64,000 nucleotides of DNA from Linderina pennispora. Lineage: Eukaryota; Kickxellomycota; Kickxellomycetes; Kickxellales; Kickxellaceae. Positions 12,901 through 22,900 of the stretch are shown here, piece by piece. The translations under genes and the position numbers were made by a program. Location of the stretch: assembly GCF_002104995.1 (NCBI RefSeq), contig NW_024468249.1, positions 310,001 through 374,000 of the forward strand, read 5' to 3'. Positions within the stretch are counted from its first letter, which is position 1. Each line of letters begins with the position of its first letter. Under the pieces are notes generated by a model that saw nothing but the letters and a program-made list of their open reading frames with translations, was not told where the DNA came from and ran no database searches.

Positions 12901-14107
12901 CACTGAGGACAGCGTGCATGAGGCCGCCGAAATGATCGAGTCGCTAACAGCCGAGCGCGATAGGGCCCGTGAAGGAATTGACTTGCTGAAGTCGATGATG
13001 ACTGAGCTGGCACAAGTCAAGAACGACGAGATTGCCGAACTTGACAGCAAGCTTGCGCAGCACCAAGAGCTGCTTGAGATTGCTGTCAAGGAGGGGCTGG
13101 AGAAGGACAGGTCGCTGGAGCGTGCCGAGCAGGCAGCAAAAGAACAGGTTGACGGATATAAAGCTGAGTTGAACAAGGCAGCTGCCAGCAGCAAGGAAGC
13201 GATCACTCAGCTGACATCCCAGCGCGACGAGCTGCTAAAGGAGCTGGACAGCATGAAGCAGGCGAACCTGGAAGCCAGCAAGCAGCTTGCCGATGTCCAG
13301 TCAGAGGCTGACAAGCTGCATGCAGCAGCTGGCGAGGCAGAGCTGAAGCTAGCTGAGGCAACCAGGGCGTTGGCCGAGGCAGCGTCTTCCAGCACTAAAG
13401 CGGCAAGCATCTCGAGCGAGGGCACTGCGCGTCTCCAGCAGGAAATCGAGAAATTGCAAACGGCCAACGCAAAGCTCGAGAAGAAGAACCTGAAACTGCG
13501 CGATATCTACACAGCCGATATTACTAGGCTACATGCCGAGGAAGAGGAGCAGCGTGAGGCTGTAGTGCAGCTGAAGGAGGTGTTGGCTGAGAGCGAAAAG
13601 AAAACCAAGGCGGTCGAGGAAGAGCTGCAGCGTGTGAAGTCAGCGCTGAGCGAGCGGCAGCAGCAGCAGCAACAAACAAAAAATGCACCGATTGCTGTGC
13701 CAATAGATCGTCGTCCAAAGGCCAGCATGGCGCGCTTGGCATCGGACCGCACAACAGCCGCAAAGGACGATGTGAAGCGGCTGCACCTGTCGCGCGATCT
13801 TAAGGCGGCAGGTCCACTGTCGCCAGTGCCGCAAAGCAGACTGAACTCGCGCATGGTGAATATGACACAAGGGACGGACCAGACGACCGCTAAGCCCTTC
13901 GGCGGGTTCCCTGCTCGCAAGCGCACTGCCACCCCCAGCACCGCAACAGCAGCAGCTGCGGGGAAGAGTCCGACTAAGCAGCCGCTACTGGCAGCGCGTG
14001 CACGCAGCAGCTATGGCGAGCGCCGGCGTATGCGCAGGAACCAGACAGATCCCACTGCTGGCAACACGCTGGAAGACCAAGCAGCCGAGCAATGTGTGCA
14101 GCAATAG
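6932..14107 (+). CDS. Giant CENP-E-like kinesin (kinesin-7), one intron, multiple frame breaks
   Basis: This encodes an N-terminal kinesin motor followed by roughly 1,900 residues of coiled coil, about 2,360 in all, the layout of CENP-E, the plus-end motor that moves chromosomes at kinetochores. The start is the ATG at 6932 ([15 protein letters not shown]). A GTAAGT...TTGTAG intron at 7104-7181 splits the F-D-K stretch. Motor motifs in order: P-loop [11 protein letters not shown], switch [12 protein letters not shown], switch [14 protein letters not shown], then [13 protein letters not shown] and [17 protein letters not shown]. The tail ends in a basic Ser/Thr/Pro-rich region (about 13690-14060), suited to microtubule binding. 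Frame changes occur near 7330, 8065, 8265, 8350, 8515, 9065, 10350, 10480 and 11880, each one base with intact heptads on both sides. The motor family is certain; the CENP-E assignment rests on architecture. Confidence 0.8.
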
Positions 14108-14165
14108 GATGTTTTTGTGGTGAAATAATATAGCTGAATGACATTGCAATGAAGACTACAGTCGT

Positions 14166-15830
14166 TTACATGTGGCCATCGTCGACAACCTGGGGCAGCT
14201 CGTCCTCGACAACACCTAGATGGAGGATCCGGTTTCCGCTCTGGCACACGGGGTCGACATGCTTGCCGACGATGATGCCATCCGACGGCGCATAGTACTC
14301 CTCCTCAAGGTCGCCGAAGACGCTGTGTATTGTCGCGATCAAGTCGCCAGCGCGCACCCAGGTGTTGACATCTGGAATAACGGTCAGGATGCCGCCGGAT
14401 TTGGCAAAGATCCAGAACTAGGGGCAGGGGAAGAAATTGGAGGGGTTGCTGAGTTAGTCTACTACATGCGTTGCAGCATTCGGCGACATGGACCAGGCGA
14501 TGTGCTGGTAGATACTTACGCTTCGGGTGCAGACGACCGGGTCGTACTCGGGCGTGCTCTGCTCGTCGGGGATCATGCGCAGCTGCGACAGAATGTTGGT
14601 GACGCCGATCAGTGCATTCTTCACAAACCGCTTCTGGAATCTTGACGGGTCGCCGATCTCGACAGTGATCGCCGGGATGCCACGCTGCATAGCCGCTCCA
14701 CGCAGCGACCCATCGGGACTCGTATTGTGGACAATGATCTGTGGGTTCTGAAGACGGGCCATACGCGCCGTGCGTGGGTCTAACAGATTGGCGCGCACAT
14801 ACAGCGAGTTGACGCGGCCGCGCGACGCAGTGTGCAGATCGAGCAAGTACTCGAAATTGCGGATAATACGGTGGAGCAGATTGTACGCATACACCTGTGG
14901 GCTCGATCCGTTGGCTTTACCAGGCATGACTCTGTTCAGATCGGTGCCGTCTGTGTACCCGCGCTGCGACAGTAGGAAGCCGGGGCAGTTGGCGACAGGC
15001 ACAGCCACCAGCGTGCCGTGCAGGGAGCTGGGCGAGAGCTCGCTGATCAAGCGATGAATGAGCGGGATGCCGTTGAGCTCGTTGCCGTGGAGTGCTGCGG
15101 TGATTCCGACTACCGGCCCCTCGGTAGTACCCTTGGCAATAATCACCGGGACGCGAATCGGCAGCCCCATTCCATCTTCAGCGAGGGCCACCCAGACTCT
15201 GGAGATCTGGCCAACCGGATACGCGCTGAGGTCCAGCTCGGAGACAGTGGGGACTGCAGGCATAACGCGGCGAGCGCCGACATCCTTTGGCTTTTCATCG
15301 ATGGGGACTGGGATTGCAGTGCGCTTTCTCCACGCTGCGCGGGCTTCATGCAGCAGGGCCTCGTCGGACTCTGATTTGGCGAACCGATACGACGTCACAA
15401 TCGGCCAGAGCTCGCGAGTCATGGCCAGCTTAGTCACCTTGTCTGCCTTTTTCAAAATCTTCCGGCACGCAGTAATATTGGACTGGGTGAAGTCTGCCAG
15501 GTTCTCCAGCTGCCGGAGCAACTTGGAGAACGCAGCCTTCCACTCCTCGGTTTCCTGGTCCGATTGGTTTGTGCTCCACTGTGCCTTCAGGGACTTTAGG
15601 GTATCGCGGGCGCTTGATTCCTGGTCATCGTAGCGGCGGTTGACTTTTTCGACTTCGGACAGGAAATACGTGCGGAAGCCAGAAAACTGCTCGCCGCGGG
15701 TGGACTGATCGGTGTGACCGTTGGCGAGCTCGGCGTTGCTGTAGAGCGTGGCCTTGAGCTTTTTGTAGTTTAGGTAGTGCGGGGACCACGACGGGATGGT
15801 TTTCAGTGCCAGCTGCTGTTCGAACTTCAT
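14166..15830 (-). CDS. SPX domain fused to AstE/AspA-type zinc carboxypeptidase
   Basis: The start ATG at 15830 opens an SPX domain (MKFEQQLALKTIPSWSPHYL; later SNITACRKILKKADKVT with the lysines that bind inositol pyrophosphates). The second half is a succinylglutamate desuccinylase/aspartoacylase-type M14 fold: zinc ligands in HGNELNG and DLHTAS, substrate-binding TDLNRVMPG, and the catalytic Glu in ITVEIGDP. A 102-base intron at 14418-14519 (GTAAGT to CCCTAG) leads to a second exon (FWIFAKSGGILTVIPDV...) that forms the C-terminal beta domain of this family and stops at 14166. Total length is about 520 residues. Fungal proteins of this layout are known and SPX domains sense phosphate state; the substrate is not established from sequence. 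The gene is convergent with the kinesin, whose stop is 59 bases away. Confidence 0.85.
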
Positions 15831-17103
15831 GGCTAGAGTGGACGTAGAGTTATGTATAGTGCTCGGGGGAGAGAAGAGAAGAGGGGGAGGTTGTTTGGCT
15901 CGTTTGGCACAAACTTTATAGCGCTTGAAGGGTGCTGTTGTAAACGACAGCCACTTCTTCACACGTGCCTGAGCGGCGGGCCTAGAATACTTCTCACTGG
16001 GGGTAAACACTTATTTTACGGCTTTTAGTTTTTGGCAAGCCATTGTCAAGGTACAGGCGGTTGGGCACTCTGCTGTTGAGGTGTCACTTGCACATCCTTC
16101 CATAGGTCGTGTGGGCAAAAGTGGCCAAGGGCTAGTGGCTCGCATAGGCTGGCATTTTTCGGTGGTGAATTATATGCGAGGAATCCTTACCAATGCCTGT
16201 GCTCCCTGAGACACCAGCGCTAGCCTCAGGCTTGAGTTCTCTTAGACTGCCCCCCACTGCCGCCTTGGTGGCAATGGACTCTACCTATATTAGTGCCCAA
16301 TGTCTTGGCTTCACAGCGAATATGTAGCCTTATGTTGACGTGCACAGCTTGATAATCCAATTCTTCTCAGTTGTGCACTGGCTGCAATAGCACCCGCTTT
16401 AAATGACTCATCTGCCATTATTCATTTTGCATAGTGAGGACCTTCAAAAAGCTACGTTTAGCGGTGCAAAACATGTGTTGAGTAGACCCATCTTTACCTT
16501 TATATAAGATTTTATAGTCGAAAAAGTGTCCGACCGTCCGCTAGAACCTTTTAAATTGGTTAAAAATAAAACTCTTAAGCTTCAACACGGGTTTGAGTGA
16601 CTTGCTCTGTAAACTCCTTTTGATCTTGTGCGGCATCTGACCTCATCGGTGAAACCAGGGTGACAAGTTGTTATTGTAGTGGTCATAGGTCTCCACTAGA
16701 AATCTCCATTGGTTCAGCGCAAGAGCTGCTCTCAGTATCGGTCGGCCTGATAACTTCCATGGTGTCATCATGGTGGTCATCACCGGCTGCGCAACACTCT
16801 TAGGATGTTTATTTATGAGCATCTATTGAATAAGGCCATATAGCTCTTCTAGCGGTCATGCAATATTTGTGGGTTTATTTTATAAATTAATTTGTCTTAT
16901 GAACATGCGCAAGCAGTAGTATTTGGGCCACAATGGACCCAGTCTGTACAGACTGATTCAAGAGACTGTATCAGTGCTAAGGGCCCCAAGAACCATGCAA
17001 GCCAGATCATTTTTAATAAAAAGTTCTTAATGCTATGCATATGCAATAAAGCAAAACTGAACAGCATCATTTCTCTTCTTACTTTGCCTACCAAATTTCT
17101 CAA
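15831..17103. other. AT-rich intergenic, possible left part of the Fanzor element
   Basis: About 1.27 kb with no convincing gene. Composition is more AT-rich than the flanking genes. It may include the left end of the downstream Fanzor element, but I could not find a terminal repeat matching the element's right end. Confidence 0.4.
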
Positions 17104-19693
17104 ATGAATATTACCCGCACCACTACTGTCATAAAGACATCACTTGGTGGTATTGGCTTCCATGATTCTATGTTGCCCCGCCTAGAGCAATTTGTACACA
17201 GCGTCAATATCATCAAAGAGCATACATACATGCTTGCACGGTGGATATTACTCCATCAACTAGCCGACGATGCCTTTGACCCTTCAATACTTGTGAAAAA
17301 GGGATTCTTTCGTTCCATTTATTTATTCATTTATTTATCACAACCTGAAGGCGAAGACTGTCATATCTGCCAAGGATTTCGTCAACCGGAAGGACAAGTC
17401 AGAACTGTCGAGCGCAGATTTCTATGATGTAGTTAGATATCATATTTATGATTATCTATTGCATAATGGCGATATCGAGCTACATGGTGTACGTGAAATG
17501 AATCAAGTAGCAACATACGTGGATACCGAGCTGATGACAGCATACAAGAACAACATTGTGTTGCACTATGGCACTTGCCTACAGCGGATTCTGGCCAAAT
17601 TGATTGATATTCGCAGCCGCAAAAACACACTGCACAGTACAATGGGCAATGTGTCCAAGGATGAGTTCAATAACGCATGTCAAGTGTGTATTTATACACC
17701 TGCACAGAAGCTCCGCCAGGCAGTTGCCTCTAGGCACCCTGATCTCAGTGTGCTCACCCCACCGATGCTTGCAATCTACAACAAGCTGGCACCAGTGCTT
17801 AATGCCTATGATGTCAAGTACAGATTCGCTAAAGACAGCCGATACTATGATGCCAAGGCAAATCCACTTAAGCATCTGCGTGCATACATTCGCCTATGCC
17901 AGCTTATTGAGAATGAGCAGCTTGGCAAGTCTCCTCCCCAATGCTTGCCTCTGCGGACATCATGGATCCCAGGCCATGTGCGTTTGGACAAGCAAATAAT
18001 CAAGCAGGTGTTTGTTTCGAAGACACGCGAGCAGGTTACACAGATCAATGCAGCAAAGAGGGCAGCAACAGAGGTAAGGAAAGCAGCAGAAAGGGGCGAA
18101 AAATTGGCCAAGAAGGCTGCACGCGAAGCAGCGAAGATGCCATCGGATGCAACAGAGGCCACTGCAGCAACTGCAGCAGTAGCGGCTGATTCACTTGCTG
18201 CTGCATCGGCAGCAGCAGCAGACACTGTTGCAGCACTTAACAATGCATATGCACCAGCACCCCCAGTCTGTGCACATGACCCGGTCCAAGGGATCACACA
18301 ACCTGTGTGGGATGTGTGGGGCCGGGTCGCAGATCTAACATCAAAGCCATTTAAGGCGCATGGTGATAGAAAATTCCACGGAATGGCGACAACAGATGGT
18401 GTAACGATATGCATTTTGTTGCAAGACAAGATATTCAAGGCTGATGGTGCAGTAGATGCTGATGGTGCAGGAGGCGATGCTGCGGGAGGCGATGCTGCAG
18501 GAGGCGATGCTGCGGGAGGCAATTCTGTGGGAGGCGATGCTACAGGCGATGCTACAGGCGATGTTGCAGGAGGTGATGCTGTGGGAGGCAATACTATAGC
18601 TGACTGTCGCTATATCCACCAGATCCCACAGCCAGAGCTGCAGAATCTGAAAGGTCGCTGTGTATTCATCGATCCAGGTCGGGGCGATTTGCTATACATG
18701 ATGCACGAAAATAGCAGCAATGGGAAAGAGGGTGAAAAAATGCTCTACCGCTACACACGGCAGCAGCGCAATAAGGAGCTCAAGCTGCGCCACTATGACA
18801 GGATTCGTCGGGCTACAAAGGATCAAGTCCCAGAAGATGCTGTCCGCAGAGCAGAGGCAGAGCTTTCCAAGCACTGCTGCCGGACCCTTAGCCCAGCAAA
18901 ATTCCGTGCCTACGTTGCTACCCGTGCATCTGTGCGGTGTGTCCTAGCACCGTTTTATGCCAACACGATGACAGCGCGAAGGTTACCAGAGCAGCAGCCC
19001 ACTAAGTCAAACAAGCAGCACCAAAGGCGCTGGAAGGCCCATCCAGGTGTCAGTACCAGTCCCAAGGTGTACCCGCTTCACCGCAAGCTGCGCCTTGATT
19101 CATTCATGAACCAGGCCCGTGCAGACCACAGGCTTGCCGCGAAACTCTGGAGCAAGTTAGGTCCAGATCCGGTGCTGATCATGGGCAATTGGAGTGCGCC
19201 GATGGCCCGACACCATGCGCCGATTCGTGGCAAGGGATGGCGCGACAAGTTCAAGCATCATGGCTTTGAAGTCTATCTGATCGACGAATTCCAGACATCG
19301 TCGATGTGCCCGTTCTGCTGCGAAAAGTCGCTGCAGACATTCCGGCATGTTCCCAATCCGCGGCCCTACCAGAGATCGAAGAACCCAACTGTGAAGTGCC
19401 ATGGCCTTCTCCGCTGTACAAGCGAGTCATGTAAGCGGGCCATGGCACAATACAGGCGGGCCTATTCGTCTCGACTCTTGAACCGCGATCTTGCAGCAGT
19501 TCTAAACTTCAGACTCGTTTTCCAGTCACTCTGTGGTTCAGGCGATATTCCTGAACGGTTCCGTCGCTTTACAGCCATTGCTGCCGATGCTTCTGGCACC
19601 ACCCTGGCAACAAAGAACCCGCGCAAGAGGCGTGCAGCAGCAGGCGATTCTGCTGCCAGCAGCAGCGAGCCAGCGCTGAAGCGCCTACGCTGA
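17104..19693 (+). CDS. Fanzor: eukaryotic TnpB-like RNA-guided DNA endonuclease
   Basis: Fanzors are eukaryotic relatives of transposon TnpB and cut DNA under an RNA guide encoded at the element's 3' side. The RuvC residues are visible: Asp at 18671-18673 in CVFIDPGRGD, Glu at 19286-19288 in LIDEFQTSSMCPFC, Asp at 19487-19489 in LLNRDLAAVLNF. The zinc finger pairs are CPFC and CTSESC. The N-terminal ATG at 17104 (MNITRTTTVIKTSL) is in another frame from the main body. The body is open back to 17297, reading NLKAKTVISAKDFVNRKDKS before LLHNGDIELHGV. A 58-base intron at 17293-17350 with a weak GTGAAA donor would restore the frame; a one-base slip in the TTTATTTATTCATTTATT tract is the alternative. 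A Lys/Ala-rich linker and a Gly-Asp-Ala repeat precede RuvC-I. Total is about 835-850 residues. All catalytic residues are kept, so activity is plausible. Confidence 0.85.
18446..18597 (+). repeat. In-frame 15-base tandem repeat (GDAAG type) in the Fanzor gene
   Basis: About ten imperfect copies of a 15-base unit related to GGCGATGCTGCGGGA encode Gly-Asp-Ala-Ala-Gly and shorter variants (GDATGDATGD). The tract stays in frame and lies between the N-terminal half and RuvC-I, where a flexible insertion would be tolerated. Confidence 0.85.
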
Positions 19694-19841
19694 GCAGGCC
19701 ACCAAGGTGGGAGATGTCCATGATCGACATTGCACCAACAACCATCCGACACGTTCAAATGACCGGTTCGCCGTGATGCCCTTATCGACGTGTCAACCCA
19801 TGCTGACTAGCAGCCGAGCTCGCATCGCGAGCAGAGCAATT
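19694..19841 (+). ncRNA. Putative Fanzor guide RNA (fRNA/omegaRNA) region and element right end
   Basis: These 148 bases between the Fanzor stop and the element end are almost unchanged in the second copy, although they are not coding there. They can fold. An outer stem pairs GACACGT (19748-19754) with ACGTGTC (19788-19794) around a small CGG-TTCG-CCG hairpin (19764-19773). A second hairpin, GCTCGC-ATC-GCGAGC, lies at 19818-19832, nine bases from the end. In copy 2 the terminal stem is perfect and only its loop differs (GTC); the outer stem has one mismatch. In known TnpB and Fanzor loci the guide scaffold comes from this position, with the guide taken from flanking DNA. Transcription is inferred, not seen. 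Confidence 0.5.
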
Positions 19842-19942
19842 CTGGTATGATCTTTCATGTACCAATGCGCAAGCTATTTATTTGGAAGTAGTGCGTTTTA
19901 GCTGGGAGTATCCTACTAATATCGAAGGACTAGGTGAGTGGT

Positions 19943-22900
19943 TTAGAACCTGTACTGCTTGGTTTTCGAGTCAAGTTTGGCCCTTACACCAGGATCCAGG
20001 AACACAGATGCCTCCTGCTCCTGTGAGAACGGGGGCTCCTCCTTTGCCTGGAAATATGTGTGGTTTCCAAGAAGTGCTCCCTGCCAGTAGCGGGTCGATC
20101 TCTTCATGCGCTCATCGACTTTAGTTGTGTACTCGACCAGCTCCTCCTTTGAAAGTGTTGCGAATAGGTAGTCCGGATGAACGATAAGCCCCGCTCCATT
20201 GGACTGGCTGAATCCAAACGACGTGAACAGCGCGGCCTTGATAGCTGGCGCACGAATAGTCTTGCTCAGGTATACAAGGTGTTCGTGCTGCTCCAGCTCG
20301 TCATCGATATTATCCGCGTTCCTATTCCCCGGAATGAGTCCTGTTGTCATTGACTGAAGAATGCCATGCATTGAACAAATCGTTGCTGGAGCCTTTTTAT
20401 GACCTATAAGCCACTTTTGGCAAACCACAGGAACCGGAAGACCAGGCGTGCGTCCAACGTGCTTCAAGAGCATGTTCACAATGTTCGACTCGTTTACATC
20501 ATTCAACTTTGTCGATGTTCCGTGGAATGACGCCAGCCCAATATCATCTGCACCAAGACCCCATGTCGCTAGTGCAGCACGAAGGAGCGAGATGGACTCA
20601 CCCATTTTGTAAAAGTCGTTGCCCCATGTTGTCTTGGCTATCTTTTTCATCTTGTTCGCCACGCTGGTACTGCTGATGTGATCTAATGCAGCCAGCTGTG
20701 CGTCACGCATCTGCCTCCTATAATGGATATCAAGCAGTTGCAAGTCTGACGGGGTAGGACTCTCTTTTCCAATCGACAGTATTCCTTGGCCTGGAGCAGT
20801 GGGGTTACGTGTTGACTTGTCGGTGGCAGTGGCAGACATTGCCAAAATTCCATAGATAGGTGCTCCAATTTTAAGTGCTGCAGACGCGGACATGAGAACA
20901 GCCATCCCCGAGCCATAGCTATCGGCAAACCCGCTTCTGGTAGACGTGCAGGGCCGTGAAATTTCCTGAGGAGCTCTCCCCTTTCTTAGCTCATCTCTGG
21001 CACTTGCTGTGGCACTGATCATATTGAACTCATATGTAGTATCATTCGCGAACCCTTCTCCTGCACCAGCGATCATGACATCCGCTTTACCCTGGACAAT
21101 TGACTCCGCGGCAAGATCTAGTGCAATGGCTGAGGTAGCACATGCGCCAACAGTCGGCTTTAATGGGCCTGATGCCGAGAACAGAAGCGTATTGAGCCAT
21201 GCGCTCATATTATTGATGGTGCTCTCAACCATCATTCCCGAGCCCACTTTCTTCTCTAGATACTTGTCGCGTATGACGCCAACAAGATTTTTCGCCCCAC
21301 CAAAGCAAGATCCGACTGAATGCCCGACCTTTGAGACATGGAAGTACTGGTAGAGCTCATACGGATCTGTAATGCCAGATCTGACGAGCGCCTCCATCAT
21401 AGCAATAAGGGTGTAGTGGTTAATATCATCCATTTTCAGCGCAAGATCCCCAGGTATTCCCAGCCGAACTGGGTCCCACCCAGTCGGTATTTGAGAAAGA
21501 ACAGTGTGTCCGATTTCAACTGCTTTTGGCACATGGATTACAGCGCCTTTAAGGAGTCTGACCGACCACGTTCCATCAGGGTTCTCCCACGTGTCAACTT
21601 TCTCGCCAGAAATCTGCTTGAAATGGACAGCTTCCTCAGCACTGGTCTCAAATGGAGGCATATCCTGATCGATCTGAAGCTCGCGCATGAAGGACTTCAT
21701 ATTCACCGCATCCTCTCCCCAAACTTCAGGTTCAGCAACACGAATGCCGGTATGTTCCAAGATATATGACTCGTACTTAGCCTTGACATTCATGTCATGC
21801 ACTGGCTCCTGTGTCTTTGCGTCAACCCAGCCAATGTAATGGGTACCTATCCCCGGATGGTCGCCAGAGAACCTCTTGATCAGCCCCATCATCCATGCCA
21901 GCTCAATGCAGCCTTCCATCGAGAACATACCATATGCCTCCTGTTCCCAGCGCAAGGCTGCATTCCCAAATGGTCCAACTTCACCGAATCCTGTCACAAC
22001 CACAATCTTATCCAAGTCAACCATGCCCTCCAGGTATCTTAGGTGTTCGAGTTGTTCATGTGACTTTACAAGTGGCGCGTCTATTCTGTGCTGGGCCGAG
22101 GCACAGTTTGGCTCACATGCGTCATTTTTGCCCAACCTTCCTGTTTCTCAACAGAATACGATGTGCAGACATCCAGATAGGTGGCTCTTCTTAGGCTAGC
22201 AGCTTTTACTAGTTTCAGGCGTCGCGCTGATAGCTCCCTGCTCACTGTCTCAATAGAATATGACCCTCCATTGAAGTTGCCAAACACAGGATTGTTGTGC
22301 GCTGCCTCTTCCATCCCTTGTGATAGCAGGCAAAGTATGTTGAATGACATTTCCTCACGAGAGAACGTACGCATCCCCATTTCCTCCATAGTTTCAAACA
22401 TATTTGCACTTCCAGACGTCAGCCTCGTGCTACGGGTCCACCCGATTACACCACCAGTGATTGAAATGTACTCTGACCATGGTTCGGTATGCCAGCGGGC
22501 ATACAGCGTGTGTAATGCAGCCTTTGTTTCGCCGTACATTCCGTCATTGCCCATTACTCCTTGATTAGACGAATGTGGTAAAATAAGCAGCGATGGAAGA
22601 AGAGAATTCCCTGTCTTTATTTTAGCCGCCTTAACCTGTCCTATTATCCGGAACAAGTTTGTCAATAGAATGCGAATCGTTAACTCAGAGTGGGAGTCGA
22701 TGCTCCCTGCATCTTTGCCATGATCTGGGAACACAGCAAATGGAGCAATATAGTCCAGATCCCAGTCAAGGCCATCCTTATTGTAGATATACTGGATGAG
22801 AGCCTCTATATCACATGATGATGCCTGGTTGAAGGGGACAAGAACCAGCTCAGATCCGCGGGAACCAAACTTCCGGTACATCTCTTCGAAGAATCGGATT

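Larger units (their letters stand above)
17104..19841 (+). mobile_element. Fanzor-bearing element, copy 1
   Basis: The span runs from the inferred nuclease start to the right end shared with a second copy at 53038-53568. The right boundary is fixed by comparison: both copies match up to the bases GAGCAATT and diverge immediately afterwards. The left boundary is unknown and may lie further upstream. No transposase gene was found, so the element may be non-autonomous for movement or mobilised in trans. Confidence 0.65.

Noticed and set aside
15831..17103. Terminal inverted repeat for the Fanzor element's left end
   Set aside because: The reverse complement of the right end (AATTGCTCTGCTCGC) was not found upstream, so I do not set a left end.
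18446..18597. Possible CRISPR-like array
   Set aside because: The repeats are contiguous 15-base units with no spacers, and they stay in the protein frame.
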